From the NCBI RefSeq assembly GCF_037976325.1, contig NZ_CP150265.1, positions 4,645,501 through 4,709,500 on the forward strand: a DNA stretch of 64,000 nt, read 5' to 3'. Source of the stretch: Paenibacillus sp. FSL K6-3182 (GTDB lineage Bacteria > Bacillota > Bacilli > Paenibacillales > Paenibacillaceae). The stretch's first letter is position 1; each line of letters begins with the position of its first letter. The notes under the pieces are model-generated. The model did no database searches. It was not told where the DNA came from and saw only the letters and a program-made list of their open reading frames with translations. The translations under genes were made by a program, and so were the position numbers. Positions 52,171 to 60,648 of the stretch are shown in pieces.

Positions 52171-52599
52171 CTATTTTATCTCCATAGATTCAAATTGTTT
52201 AATTAAACTTTCGATATCAATTCCGTTTATAGTTAAACCAGAAATATCGCAGTTGTCGAATTTAGCGTTCTTTAAATTGCAATCCGTAAATACGCTTTGA
52301 TGTAAATTACAATTGGTTAATTGTACCGGTGTTCTGTTGAATTCAACATCAGGCTGACTTGGATTGCCGAATCCAATGTTGCGAAAATGGGCTCCCCCCC
52401 ACTGTGCACCGTCAATGACAAACTCACTCAAATTAGCATCTGAGATATGCAATCCCGTTAAATTCACATCATTCATATTCATACCGCTAAGGTTACAACA
52501 GTTAAGCGTGACCTGCTCCGCACAAACATTTTTGAAGCTGGAAGCTGTAACATCTGAATTAACGATTGTCAGGATCTCTTTTTGATTTTCTAATTTCAT
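52171..52599 (-). CDS. Pentapeptide-repeat protein
   Basis: 142 residues of A(D/N)LXX-type repeats (NCCNLSGMNMNDVNLTGLHISDANLSEF, then NLHQSVFTDCNLKNAKFDNCDISG) that fold as a quadrilateral beta-helix. Functions of small members are mostly unknown; some mimic DNA and protect gyrase. Good site TTGGAGGG before the ATG. Confidence 0.92.
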   Translation of the reverse strand: MKLENQKEILTIVNSDVTASSFKNVCAEQVTLNCCNLSGMNMNDVNLTGLHISDANLSEFVIDGAQWGGAHFRNIGFGNPSQPDVEFNRTPVQLTNCNLHQSVFTDCNLKNAKFDNCDISGLTINGIDIESLIKQFESMEIK

Positions 52600-52717
52600 A
52601 TTTTTCCCTCCAAATTAACGTTTGAATTCTATTCTAGTTTAAATCAGCTGCTGATATCTGTCCAAAATAATATTCACAATTTCATGTATTGAAATAAATG
52701 ACATATAGTAGATTTTA

Positions 52718-53743
52718 TTACTGCACGGCGGATTCTTCAATCGAAAAAAGTATCCCTCGTTCCTCATTAGCTTGCAAACTAGCCTCAACACCATTTGGAA
52801 GTACAATCATGGGGTCCGTGTGACCAAAATCCGCATCACATATGATCGGAAAATCGTATCCTCTCGTTGCATTCTGCAGCAGCTCTTGCAATGAATCATC
52901 TTCATTAAATCCTACAATCGATTGGAATCTTCCAATAATGAGACCGGAAATTTGATCAAAGATACCCATCTGGCGAAATTGTGTAACATATCTATCAATT
53001 GTACTTGGCTGCTCACTCTCGTCTTCTTCCAGACACAAAATTTTGCCCTCGAAGCTTGGTAAATAGGGCGTACCTGCCAGCAGCAGAAGTGTACCCATAT
53101 TCGCAGCTAGAATTGGTCCTCTCGCATGCCCCGGCTTTAAAATCTTCATGCCCGTATTAGGTATCGTCGCTCTAGGGCGTGAATCGTCAATGTCCCAGCT
53201 TAAATGTTCCTCTGTCCAATGATCGCTGGAGTCAATCATTCCTATTGGTGTATCTTTCATTAATGTTCTCACAAAGGAATGGTATGTAAAATCAATAAGT
53301 CCACCAAATTCTCCAAATTGCGGCATAATAGCAGGTCCCATAAATGTAATTAGATTTGTTTTCGCATGTATGCCTGCTAAAAGTGCAGTGATATCACTAT
53401 ACCCCATTATAATTTTTGGATGGCTGCTAATGAGCGAATAATCTAATTCTTCAAGCAGTTGATGTGAATTGTATCCCCCGATTGTAGCGATAATTGCTTT
53501 TACATCAGGGTCACGAATCATATGATGAAAATCTTCCAAACGATTATTTAGGCTGCCAGCCGTGTGACCTGTTCTCTTCCTGCTATGCTGTCCTGTAATT
53601 ACTTTAAATCCCATATTTTCTAAAGCAGCTATTCCACGATTCAATCTGTTAGGGCAATAAAAAGCAACAGGCGAGGATGGTGAAACAATTCCAATGGTAT
53701 CTCCGGGTTTTAGTTTATCGGGTTTCAAATGTAAGGATGTCAA
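52718..53743 (-). CDS. S66 family peptidase, LD-carboxypeptidase/MccF-like
   Basis: 341 residues, TTG start with AGGAGGG. Catalytic serine in IMGYSDITAL, glutamate in ILCLEEDESEQPS, and histidine in ADFGHTDPMIVLP. These residues and the lengthened loop fit the MccF-like subgroup, which inactivates microcin C-type peptide-nucleotides, though LD-carboxypeptidase acting on peptidoglycan cannot be excluded. Confidence 0.9.
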   Translation of the reverse strand: MTSLHLKPDKLKPGDTIGIVSPSSPVAFYCPNRLNRGIAALENMGFKVITGQHSRKRTGHTAGSLNNRLEDFHHMIRDPDVKAIIATIGGYNSHQLLEELDYSLISSHPKIIMGYSDITALLAGIHAKTNLITFMGPAIMPQFGEFGGLIDFTYHSFVRTLMKDTPIGMIDSSDHWTEEHLSWDIDDSRPRATIPNTGMKILKPGHARGPILAANMGTLLLLAGTPYLPSFEGKILCLEEDESEQPSTIDRYVTQFRQMGIFDQISGLIIGRFQSIVGFNEDDSLQELLQNATRGYDFPIICDADFGHTDPMIVLPNGVEASLQANEERGILFSIEESAVQ

Positions 53744-53825
53744 GGAATAACCCTCCTAATCATTCTTTTTAAATAAATATATACAAATATTTGTAAGTTC
53801 TCAATCACTCTTACAATAAAAAAAA

Positions 53826-53842
53826 GCTGCCATTACGGCAGC
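53826..53842 (-). terminator. Terminator after the hypothetical gene at 53921
   Basis: GCTGCC/GGCAGC hairpin with an ATTAC loop; on the minus strand followed by nine T residues. Confidence 0.8.
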
Positions 53843-53920
53843 CAATCACTCGAACTCAATACTCACATACAATAGGATTGTAGATTCCTCATCCTTTTTC
53901 GAGTTTTCACTCCACTGAGA

Positions 53921-54328
53921 TTAAATAGACTTCATCCGATTATTCCTTGGATTATGCTCTACTTCTGCAAGCCCCAGCTTCTCCATCAATGGTGGAAGAT
54001 ACATTCCGAATCTGCCGCGCAACCCTTTTTTCAATCCATACCAGCCGCCAATCGGGTTTTCAGACGAGCGTCCCCATGCTTCAATAGTGCCCTCTTTAGC
54101 AGGCTTCTGCTCATCGGCGCTGCCAAGCTCAATCCAGTCACCATGTTGTTTGAGCATCGCGCTTAAGTCATCAATGCAGCGGAAATCATAATGCAAGACC
54201 GTCTTCCCAACTGTGCATACTAAAATTTCTTTACCATCTTTTTCATCCTTATAAATTTCATATTCAGATGTCTGAGGGGGTGTTTTTAATTTCCATGGGT
54301 TTTCTTTTGTACCTTCTGCCAACGCCAT
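53921..54328 (-). CDS. Hypothetical cytoplasmic protein
   Basis: 135 residues: MALAEGTKENPWKLKTPPQTSEYEIYKDEKDGKEILVC at the start, WIELGSADEQKPAKEGTIEAWGR, and a basic C-terminus (HNPRNNRMKSI). AAAGGAG precedes the ATG at 54328; the frame to 54442 has no site. Looks like a conserved hypothetical of Bacillales with no known role. Followed by a terminator. Confidence 0.82.
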   Translation of the reverse strand: MALAEGTKENPWKLKTPPQTSEYEIYKDEKDGKEILVCTVGKTVLHYDFRCIDDLSAMLKQHGDWIELGSADEQKPAKEGTIEAWGRSSENPIGGWYGLKKGLRGRFGMYLPPLMEKLGLAEVEHNPRNNRMKSI

Positions 54329-54470
54329 ATGTATTCGCTCCTTTTGTAATCCACTCTTATTATGTACTTTATCTTTCAGATATCCTTCAGATGCTACTAC
54401 ATTCGATAAAAAAATTACTTTTCCTTTATGACGCAGTAGCACAGCAGCCGCTCGATGAGTTCAGTTTTAC

Positions 54471-54615
54471 TTCTAACGGACATAGAGTCCGTTATTTGGC
54501 AGAAATCGCAGCCTTTTATAACGATTCGAGCCAAATAACGGCCTTCATGTCCGCAACCACGGCCAATAGAAGAGAAATAAAGCAAATAAGGCATCTGATG
54601 TCCGTTATTATCTAA
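54471..54615. repeat. TAACGGACAT repeat cluster 2
   Basis: TAACGGAC-atagaGTCCGTTA hairpin (54473-54493), CCGTTATTTGGC with exact complement GCCAAATAACGG (54530-54541), and GATGTCCGTTA at the end. Same word family as the cluster at 51843 but different spacing. Sits between the hypothetical gene and the DUF2087 regulator. Confidence 0.82.
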
Positions 54616-54627
54616 AGCAACTTCCGC

Positions 54628-55233
54628 TTACGAAAGAATCTCCCACTTCGCCCATATTTCTTGCGGATTCAATTCGTATATATCATTTTCTCTAAACATC
54701 AACTGATGCATAATGAACTCTCTGCGAATGGTCGCGAAGTCGTCATGATAACCTTTGATAAATTCGTTAATCTCCTTCTCTGTATACTGTTTCCCTCTCG
54801 TCAAATGAGAAACCATATGCTGAAGCACGATCAATTTTTTCTTATGCTGAGCCGGCATATGCTTCAGCTTACCCTCAGCTGTAAAAAAGTTGCGGATGAC
54901 TGAATCCTTCAGTTTCTTATTGCTATCCTCCAAATTGTCCACTCCCTTCTCTGTACCTGCATTCCGGTAAATGAGCTCCGCCGCCGCATTAGCGTTGCTC
55001 TTAATAAAATAATGGTTCAACGAAAAATAAATCGTGTTTTTCTCTCTGCGTTCATTAATTAAGCTGGCCTCTCTTAATTTGGTCGCATGATGTGTAATCG
55101 TAGCAGGCGTAACGCCTAATTTCTCTGCGAGCACCTGCCCATTAAGCTCACCTTCGGCCAGCATAATCAACAATTTAATTCTCGTCGGATCGGATAATGC
55201 CTTATGATAGGCTACCACCTTATCTAATTGCAC
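54628..55233 (-). CDS. ArsR-type regulator with C-terminal DUF2087
   Basis: 201 residues, GTG start with AGAGGTGG. N-terminal winged helix: AYHKALSDPTRIKLLIMLAEGELNGQVLAEKLGVTPATITHHATKLRE. C-terminal DUF2087 domain: HKKKLIVLQHMVSHLTRGKQYTEKEINEFIKGYHDDFATIRREFI. Family regulators of this architecture are common in Bacillales, with unknown ligands. An 18-bp palindrome lies about 45 bases upstream. Confidence 0.9.
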   Translation of the reverse strand: MQLDKVVAYHKALSDPTRIKLLIMLAEGELNGQVLAEKLGVTPATITHHATKLREASLINERREKNTIYFSLNHYFIKSNANAAAELIYRNAGTEKGVDNLEDSNKKLKDSVIRNFFTAEGKLKHMPAQHKKKLIVLQHMVSHLTRGKQYTEKEINEFIKGYHDDFATIRREFIMHQLMFRENDIYELNPQEIWAKWEILS

Positions 55234-55278
55234 CGTTCGCCACCTCTTCCTCCACCAAGCAAATTTAATTTACGTCTA

Positions 55279-55296
55279 ATTAGATATTTATCTAAT
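55279..55296. promoter_or_regulatory. Palindrome, possible autoregulatory operator of the ArsR/DUF2087 gene
   Basis: ATTAGATA-TT-TATCTAAT, perfect, inside a very AT-rich stretch that continues as TCTAATCAGATAA, about 46 bases upstream of the GTG start. Confidence 0.5.
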
Positions 55297-55376
55297 CAGA
55301 TAATAATACGCCACCTATTATTTGTCAATCTCAATGTATCTCGATAGCATAAACAGTCAGCTTGGCGCATAAAAAA

Positions 55377-55404
55377 ATGCTGACAGGTCTCTGCCTGCCA
55401 GCAT
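55377..55404 (-). terminator. Terminator after the YpsA-like gene
   Basis: ATGCTGaCAGG and CCTGcCAGCAT around a TCTCTG loop; minus-strand T-run (seven T) follows. Confidence 0.88.
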
Positions 55405-55439
55405 GAAATAAACTCCTCTTACTCAACTACCATGCATCG

Positions 55440-55997
55440 TTAATTTTCCGAATACAGGTTGTCGTCATCCGCAATGCTCTGAATGTCCTCCGAGCTTATG
55501 CTGAAATAACCATAGTCCTCAGATTGCTGTTTCTTTAACGCTTTTTCTTTAAAAAACTTGGGGCTGCCCTCGCCTGCATCCTCATCATAAACGAGCAGAA
55601 TACCGTCCGTTTTCCGAAACAGCAGCTCGTCCCTAGCCGTAAACTGCCAAATGCCATTATACGGCTGGTTGCTGACCGAAGCGTAATAATCGACCCCTTT
55701 TAAAACCTGCTGATAAAACTCCTTTTTATCATCCTTCCATTTCTCTTCCGGATTGCTGTATGCCGAAATAATTGAAAGTCTCAAATGAGGATAAATTTCC
55801 TTCAGCGCAATCACGACCTCGCACGCCCACAAATCCACGCCATATTGACCCGGGGTAATCACCCACTCAAGCCCATCTTCTATAAGCGGAACCAGCTTGC
55901 CTGTCAGCGCTTTTTTTATATAAACAATGCCCTCATGCTTCTGGCTAAAAATATTAAGCTCATGCGCTCGGTAGCCCGTTACGAGTAAATTTTTCAT
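55440..55997 (-). CDS. ypsA: DUF1273 / SLOG-fold protein, YpsA-like
   Basis: 185 residues. Starts KNLLVTGYRAHELNIF; VITPGQYGVDLWACEVV and later DGILLVYDEDAGEGSPKFF match the YpsA Rossmann-like SLOG fold, which is thought to bind a nucleotide or related ligand. In B. subtilis YpsA influences cell division and growth. The site before the ATG (AAAAGGCG) is weak. The upstream 100 bases face the TPP riboswitch of the divergent operon. Confidence 0.9.
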   Translation of the reverse strand: MKNLLVTGYRAHELNIFSQKHEGIVYIKKALTGKLVPLIEDGLEWVITPGQYGVDLWACEVVIALKEIYPHLRLSIISAYSNPEEKWKDDKKEFYQQVLKGVDYYASVSNQPYNGIWQFTARDELLFRKTDGILLVYDEDAGEGSPKFFKEKALKKQQSEDYGYFSISSEDIQSIADDDNLYSEN

Positions 55998-56090
55998 TTG
56001 TCCAACGCCTTTTCGGATAATTATGGTTTACATCTATCCAGTGTATGCTATAGTAGAAAAAATACAAATTGCATATAAACCTATTTATTT

Positions 56091-56174
56091 CACTAGGGGA
56101 GCCTACCGGCTGAGATGGAGCAACTGCTCCGGACCCTTGGAACCTGATCTGGATCATTCCAGCGGAGGGAAGTG
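56091..56174 (+). ncRNA. TPP (thiamine pyrophosphate) riboswitch
   Basis: Conserved THI-element blocks in order: CACTAGGGGAGCC, GGCTGAGATGGAGCAACTGC then TCCGGACCCTTGGAACCTG, ATCTGGATCATTCCAGCGGA and closing GGGAAGTG, with outer CACT/AGTG pairing. Located 100 bases before the thiZ-like gene and followed by a terminator, so high TPP should stop transcription of the downstream transport and thiD genes. Confidence 0.96.
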
Positions 56175-56220
56175 GAGCAGCAAAGCATTCATCCATGCGC
56201 GCAAGCCTTGTGTGATCGTT

Positions 56221-56260
56221 AGACCCGCTCATTTCCCCTCGGAAATGGGTGGGTCTTTAT
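56221..56260 (+). terminator. Regulated terminator of the TPP riboswitch
   Basis: A 16-bp stem (AGACCCGCTCATTTCC with its G-U-tolerant complement) around CCTC, followed by TTTATTTG. It lies just before the ribosome site of the first gene. Confidence 0.85.
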
Positions 56261-56274
56261 TTGTTTACGGAGGG

Positions 56275-57051
56275 ATGCGTATTACAGCTATAATCTCACT
56301 TCACCAAGTAAGCTACACCTACGACAAGCTTGCTGAAACATCTATACTGTCTAATCTTTCGCTTCAAGCCTACTCAGGTGAGTTTGTCTCTATCATCGGT
56401 GCTAGCGGCTCAGGCAAAAGCACTCTCTTTAAGCTCATGGCCGGATTGCTTCAGCCTAGCCTAGGTGAAATTAGGCTGCATGGCAAGCCTGCCCCCAATC
56501 GTCTCGGCAAAATTGCTTATATGCCGCAAAAGGATCTTCTTCTGCCATGGAGAACAATACTCGGCAATTGTCTGCTTCCACTTGAGCTGGCACGCAGCAA
56601 TCCCCATTATACCACGATCCAAATCATAGAGCTGCTTGCTCGCTTCGGACTGGCAGGCTATGAACAAGCTTACCCTGACGAGTTGTCAGGCGGCATGCGA
56701 CAGCGGGCAGCTTTTCTGCGCACGCTAGTAACCGGACAAGAGCTGCTGCTGCTGGACGAACCGTTTGGCGCGCTTGATGCCATGACCAAACGCGGCATGC
56801 ATAAGTGGCTGCTCGAGCTGTGGAGCGATCTTGGAATAACAGTACTCTTTATCACACATGATCTTGAGGAAGCGATATTGCTGAGCGACCGCATTTATTT
56901 GTTGCCAGGTGCTGCTAGCGAAGCGCAAGGGATACAGGAAATAGTCGTTCCTTTGCCGAGACCAAGACACTATGAGCAAAATTATGAACCCGACTTCATC
57001 AAGCTGCGGCAAGATTTGGAGCGAAGACTGCATGCGCAAACCTCTAATTAA
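56275..57051 (+). CDS. thiZ: ABC transporter ATPase for thiamine-pyrimidine uptake, ThiZ-like
   Basis: 258 residues. Walker A GASGSGKSTL, signature LSGGMRQR, Walker B LLLLDEPFGALDA, and the H-loop ITHDLEE; the TauB/SsuB/NitD-like group. With a permease, a NMT1-type binding protein and thiD behind a TPP riboswitch, it most likely imports a hydroxymethylpyrimidine precursor such as formylaminopyrimidine (ThiXYZ). Start uncertain: the ATG at 56275 is only one base after GGAGG, whereas an ATT at 56281 has better spacing. A frame open to 56023 runs through the riboswitch and is not coding. Confidence 0.91.
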   Translation: MRITAIISLHQVSYTYDKLAETSILSNLSLQAYSGEFVSIIGASGSGKSTLFKLMAGLLQPSLGEIRLHGKPAPNRLGKIAYMPQKDLLLPWRTILGNCLLPLELARSNPHYTTIQIIELLARFGLAGYEQAYPDELSGGMRQRAAFLRTLVTGQELLLLDEPFGALDAMTKRGMHKWLLELWSDLGITVLFITHDLEEAILLSDRIYLLPGAASEAQGIQEIVVPLPRPRHYEQNYEPDFIKLRQDLERRLHAQTSN

Positions 57052-57808
57052 CCAGTGGCTGAGCCATTACGGACTATTTATACTGCTGCTCTTTAGCTTA
57101 CTGCTCGTTTGGCAAGCGGTCGCACAGCTCGGATTGGTTCCACCCTACATACTGCCGTCACCTAGCTCAATAGCTCAGGCATTAATCGAAGATGGCCATC
57201 TGCTGCTTGGCAAACATCTGCTGGCTACGCTTAAAGAAGTGTCCCTCGGTTTTCTATTGTCGATTATTATTGGGACTACGCTCGCAGCAGGCATGTACAC
57301 TTTCCGAATACTGGAGAAGGCGCTGTACCCGTTTGTCGTCATCAGTCAGACCATCCCGCTTATCGCTCTGTCGCCAATTTTCATTATGTGGTTTGGCTAT
57401 ACGATTTGGAGCAAGGTCGCTGTTGTTTTTTTGACTGCTTTTTTCCCTATCGTTGTGAGCACCTATGACGGTCTTAAGAAAAGCGGTAGCGAATATGAAG
57501 AGCTGCTGCTGACAATGGGAGCAACTCGCTGGGGTATTTTCCGAAAAATACAAGTCCCCATCGCCCTACCGTCCTTCTTCTCAGGACTTAAGTTATCGAT
57601 CGTTTATTGCGTTGTCGGCGCCACCATCGGTGAATGGCTTGGAGGCAGTGAAGGCCTAGGCTACTATAGCCGCCGAATGTCCAGCAATTTGAACGCCGAT
57701 TCCATGTTTGCATCCGTTTTTCTGCTATCCCTCATTGGCATCTTATTATTTGCTGCCATTGTCCTATTGGAGAAATCAATACTAAAGAGAAAGAGGTTCA
57801 ATACATGA
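57032..57808 (+). CDS. thiX: ABC transporter permease for thiamine-pyrimidine uptake, ThiX-like
   Basis: 258 residues, six membrane helices. The EAA-type loop is at GLKKSGSEYEELLLTMGATRWGIFRKIQVP (about residues 150-180). TTGGAGCG precedes the ATG at 57032, which lies inside the 3' end of the ATPase gene. Overlaps the next gene by four bases (ATGA). Function by context with the ATPase, binding protein and thiD. Confidence 0.92.
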   Translation: MRKPLINQWLSHYGLFILLLFSLLLVWQAVAQLGLVPPYILPSPSSIAQALIEDGHLLLGKHLLATLKEVSLGFLLSIIIGTTLAAGMYTFRILEKALYPFVVISQTIPLIALSPIFIMWFGYTIWSKVAVVFLTAFFPIVVSTYDGLKKSGSEYEELLLTMGATRWGIFRKIQVPIALPSFFSGLKLSIVYCVVGATIGEWLGGSEGLGYYSRRMSSNLNADSMFASVFLLSLIGILLFAAIVLLEKSILKRKRFNT

Positions 57809-58830
57809 TCATCAAAGCAAAAATGAAATGGATAATTCCAATGCTTGCTTCTCTGCTGCTCGTGCTTAATGGGTGCAGCAGCAACGCTGCCCCAACTGAA
57901 AACAAGCCCGAGGACACTTCGACAAAACAAAATCCTCAGACTATTAGCATTATGCTCGACTGGTATCCAAATGCGGTGCATTCCTTCCTCTATGCGGCTC
58001 AAACAAACGGTTATTTTGCGAAGCATGGTTTAGAGGTTAACATTCAAATGCCCGCGGATACTAATGATGCGTTGAAGCTAGTGGCTGCCGGCAAGGTTGA
58101 TTTGGCGCTCAGCTACCAGCCACAGGTATTGATGGCTCGCGGCGAGGATATTCCTGTTAAATCCATTGCAGCAATCGTCAGGCATCCGCTTAATCATCTA
58201 ATGGTACCAGAAGGCGGAAGCGCCAAATCACCAAAGGACCTTGTTGGTAAAAAGGTCGGCTTCTCCTCCATCCCTCTGTATGAAGCAATGATGCGCACCA
58301 TGATTAAGCATGACGGCGGTGACCCGCAAAATGTGGAAATGATTGACGTTGGTTTTTCCTTTATTCCAGCTATAGCAACCAAGAAGGTAGATGCGATCAT
58401 CGGCGGATTTATTAATCATGAGCAATTGCTGCTTGCCAAGGAAGGGCATCCCATGACGGCGATAAACCCAACTGATTTTGGCGTGCCGGATTATTACGAG
58501 CTTGTGCTTGTAGCAAGTGAGCAAGGACTAGCTGAGAAGCAGGCGTTGTTCAAAAGCTTCATCGCAGCCATTACGGAGGGTCAACAATTTGTAGCTGAAA
58601 ATAAACAAAAATCGTTGTCGATTTTATTTGAGCATGAGAACCAGACCTCCCCTCTCGATCAAGAAATCGAGACAAAAAGCTTGGACATTCTTCTGCCTCT
58701 CATGGATGCAGGGAAGCAATCATTTGGATATCAGGAGCCTGCTTCTTGGTCTAATGTTAGGGATTGGCTCGTCGATAACGACTTGCTGCCAGACAATATA
58801 AAGGCTGAGGATGCTTTTTCAAACTTGTAA
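57805..58830 (+). CDS. thiY: NMT1-type substrate-binding lipoprotein, ThiY-like
   Basis: 341 residues. Lipoprotein signal with lipobox LNGC at about residue 24, then PTENKPEDT linker. NMT1/THI5-like domain: ISIMLDWYPNAVHSFLYAAQTNGYFAKHGLEV and VDLALSYQPQVLMARGEDIPVK. These proteins bind pyrimidine precursors of thiamine. Four-base overlap with the permease; AAGAGG precedes the ATG. Confidence 0.92.
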   Translation: MIIKAKMKWIIPMLASLLLVLNGCSSNAAPTENKPEDTSTKQNPQTISIMLDWYPNAVHSFLYAAQTNGYFAKHGLEVNIQMPADTNDALKLVAAGKVDLALSYQPQVLMARGEDIPVKSIAAIVRHPLNHLMVPEGGSAKSPKDLVGKKVGFSSIPLYEAMMRTMIKHDGGDPQNVEMIDVGFSFIPAIATKKVDAIIGGFINHEQLLLAKEGHPMTAINPTDFGVPDYYELVLVASEQGLAEKQALFKSFIAAITEGQQFVAENKQKSLSILFEHENQTSPLDQEIETKSLDILLPLMDAGKQSFGYQEPASWSNVRDWLVDNDLLPDNIKAEDAFSNL

Positions 58831-58862
58831 ATTAATTCTACTCTTTCGAAGGAGATGCACGG

Positions 58863-59672
58863 ATGAGAAGATATCAAGCACTTACGATTGCAGGCTCGGA
58901 CTCCGGCGGCGGCGCAGGAATTCAAGCTGATCTAAAAACATTTCAAGAGCTCGGCACCTATGGCATGTCGGTTATTACCGCAGTGACTGCGCAGAATACG
59001 CTTGGCGTTCAGGGCATCTACCCGCTGGATGCTGAGGCTATTAGCTGCCAGCTCGATTCGATCGGCGAGGATCTGGAGCCATCCGCAGTTAAGACAGGCA
59101 TGCTGTTCAGCGCAGAAATTATAAAGATCGTTGCAATGAAAGTAAAACAATATAACTGGCATAAGCTCATCATTGATCCTGTCATGGTAGCGAAAGGCGG
59201 TTCTCCTCTGCTTCAGCAAGAAGCTATTCAGACACTGATCAAGCATTTGCTGCCGCTCGCGCTTATAACGACTCCTAACATTCCAGAAGCTGAGCTTATC
59301 GCAAGAATCCCGATCCGGACGTTAAGCGATCGAGAGGAAGCTGCCCGAATACTGCATCAGATGGGCTCAAGCTATGTTGTCATTAAGGGCGGACATGGTT
59401 CAAGCAGCGAACCGCTCGTTGATCTCATCTATGATGGAGAACAATTTGTATATTTGGAAAGCAAACGTATCGACACTAAGCATACTCACGGCACAGGCTG
59501 CACTTTCTCCGCTGCGATTGCAGCAGAAATTGCTCAAGGCAAACCTGTACTTGAAGCTATAAGAACTGCCAAAGCCTTCATTCAAGCCGCTATTGAAGAT
59601 AAGCTGGGGATTGGGAGCGGACATGGCCCAACCAATCATTTTGCTTATAGGGATAGACAGCGCTTGAGCTGA
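58863..59672 (+). CDS. thiD: Hydroxymethylpyrimidine/phosphomethylpyrimidine kinase
   Basis: 269 residues. Ribokinase-like fold: ALTIAGSDSGGGAGIQADLKTFQELG at 5-30, AVKTGMLFS, VMVAKGGSPLL, TPNIPEAE, and the ATP-site HTHGTGCTFSAAIAAE at about 208-223. Phosphorylates HMP and HMP-P for thiamine pyrophosphate. AAGGAGAT precedes the ATG, 32 bases after the binding protein gene; last gene of the TPP-controlled operon. Confidence 0.95.
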   Translation: MRRYQALTIAGSDSGGGAGIQADLKTFQELGTYGMSVITAVTAQNTLGVQGIYPLDAEAISCQLDSIGEDLEPSAVKTGMLFSAEIIKIVAMKVKQYNWHKLIIDPVMVAKGGSPLLQQEAIQTLIKHLLPLALITTPNIPEAELIARIPIRTLSDREEAARILHQMGSSYVVIKGGHGSSSEPLVDLIYDGEQFVYLESKRIDTKHTHGTGCTFSAAIAAEIAQGKPVLEAIRTAKAFIQAAIEDKLGIGSGHGPTNHFAYRDRQRLS

Positions 59673-59690
59673 TTGCATTCTATTAGAAAC

Positions 59691-59727
59691 AGCAAACGCC
59701 GTTTCCATATAGGTCGCGGCGTTTGCT
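59691..59727 (+). terminator. Terminator after thiD
   Basis: AGCAAACGCCG and CGGCGTTTGCT around a 15-base loop, with a weak T tail. Lies between thiD and the small secreted gene. Confidence 0.8.
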
Positions 59728-59774
59728 AATTAGTCATGCTTTCATGCAAGCTTAGGCTTGTGTTAAAACAGCTT

Positions 59775-59957
59775 TCATGCCTTTTCATCCTGCTTCGGCT
59801 GCAACAAGAAGGGCTCAATCATATTATCTATACTAATATATTCAGCTTGTGACGCGCTTGGAGCTGCTAGCGCTCGAACGGGAGATACTCCAAAGTTCGT
59901 TAACGCCGATGCTATGGTGCAAAGCAGTACAGACATACATATCGCATTTTTAATCAT
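59775..59957 (-). CDS. Small secreted peptide, hypothetical
   Basis: 60 residues: signal peptide MIKNAICMSVLLCTIASALT followed by ..VRALA-APSAS, a likely signal peptidase site, leaving about 30 residues ending PFLLQPKQDEKA. AGGTGG precedes the ATG at 59957. No family recognised. A role as an exported signalling peptide is possible but unsupported beyond topology; no rap-type receptor gene is nearby. Confidence 0.62.
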   Translation of the reverse strand: MIKNAICMSVLLCTIASALTNFGVSPVRALAAPSASQAEYISIDNMIEPFLLQPKQDEKA

Positions 59958-60119
59958 CGTTTGTCCACCTATTCTCTAGTAACTCTAAACTAAGTATAGA
60001 CTTTAATAGAATAATTGAAATGGACTTCAGGCATGAAATTCACCTAGACCTTAGTCGGGCAATTCAGAAAAATCTATCATAAATGTATCTCTTTCACTAA
60101 TTTGAGCTGCAATTCTAAA

Positions 60120-60617
60120 TTAACGATTATCCACTTTCTCTGGGTACAAATCATGATTCATGAGGCGGTGCTCGGCCATTTGCTCATATTTTGTGCCAGG
60201 CTGGCCATAATTGCAATACGGATCGATGGATATGCCGCCACGCGGTGTGAATTTGCCCCAAACTTCTATATATCTTGGACTCATCAGCGCAATTAAATCA
60301 TTCATGATAATGTTCATGCAATCCTCGTGGAAATCACCGTGATTGCGGAAGCTGAACAAATACAGCTTAAGCGACTTGCTCTCTACCATTTTGTCACCTG
60401 GAATATATGATATATAAATGGTTGCAAAATCCGGCTGTCCCGTCATCGGGCAAAGACTCGTAAATTCCGGACAATTAAATTTCACGAAATAATCGCGATT
60501 CGGATGCTTATTATCAAAGGCCTCCAAAATTTCCGGTGCATAGTTAAACAAATATTGTGTTCCTTGATTGCCTAGCAGCGTCACACCGCTCAGCTCCTCT
60601 TTGCTTCTTCCTTCCAT
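60120..60617 (-). CDS. queF: NADPH-dependent 7-cyano-7-deazaguanine reductase
   Basis: 165-residue unimodular QueF, which reduces preQ0 to preQ1. Catalytic cysteine in [14 protein letters not shown], QueF motif [30 protein letters not shown] precedes the ATG. Last gene of the queC-D-E-F set; 32 bases after queE. Confidence 0.96.
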   Translation of the reverse strand: MEGRSKEELSGVTLLGNQGTQYLFNYAPEILEAFDNKHPNRDYFVKFNCPEFTSLCPMTGQPDFATIYISYIPGDKMVESKSLKLYLFSFRNHGDFHEDCMNIIMNDLIALMSPRYIEVWGKFTPRGGISIDPYCNYGQPGTKYEQMAEHRLMNHDLYPEKVDNR

Positions 60618-60648
60618 GCTCGTTTCCGCCTCTCATAGCTGTTTTGAA

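Noticed and set aside
56023..56274. N-terminal extension of the thiZ frame
   Set aside because: It would translate through the TPP riboswitch and its terminator; the motif-bearing part starts after these.
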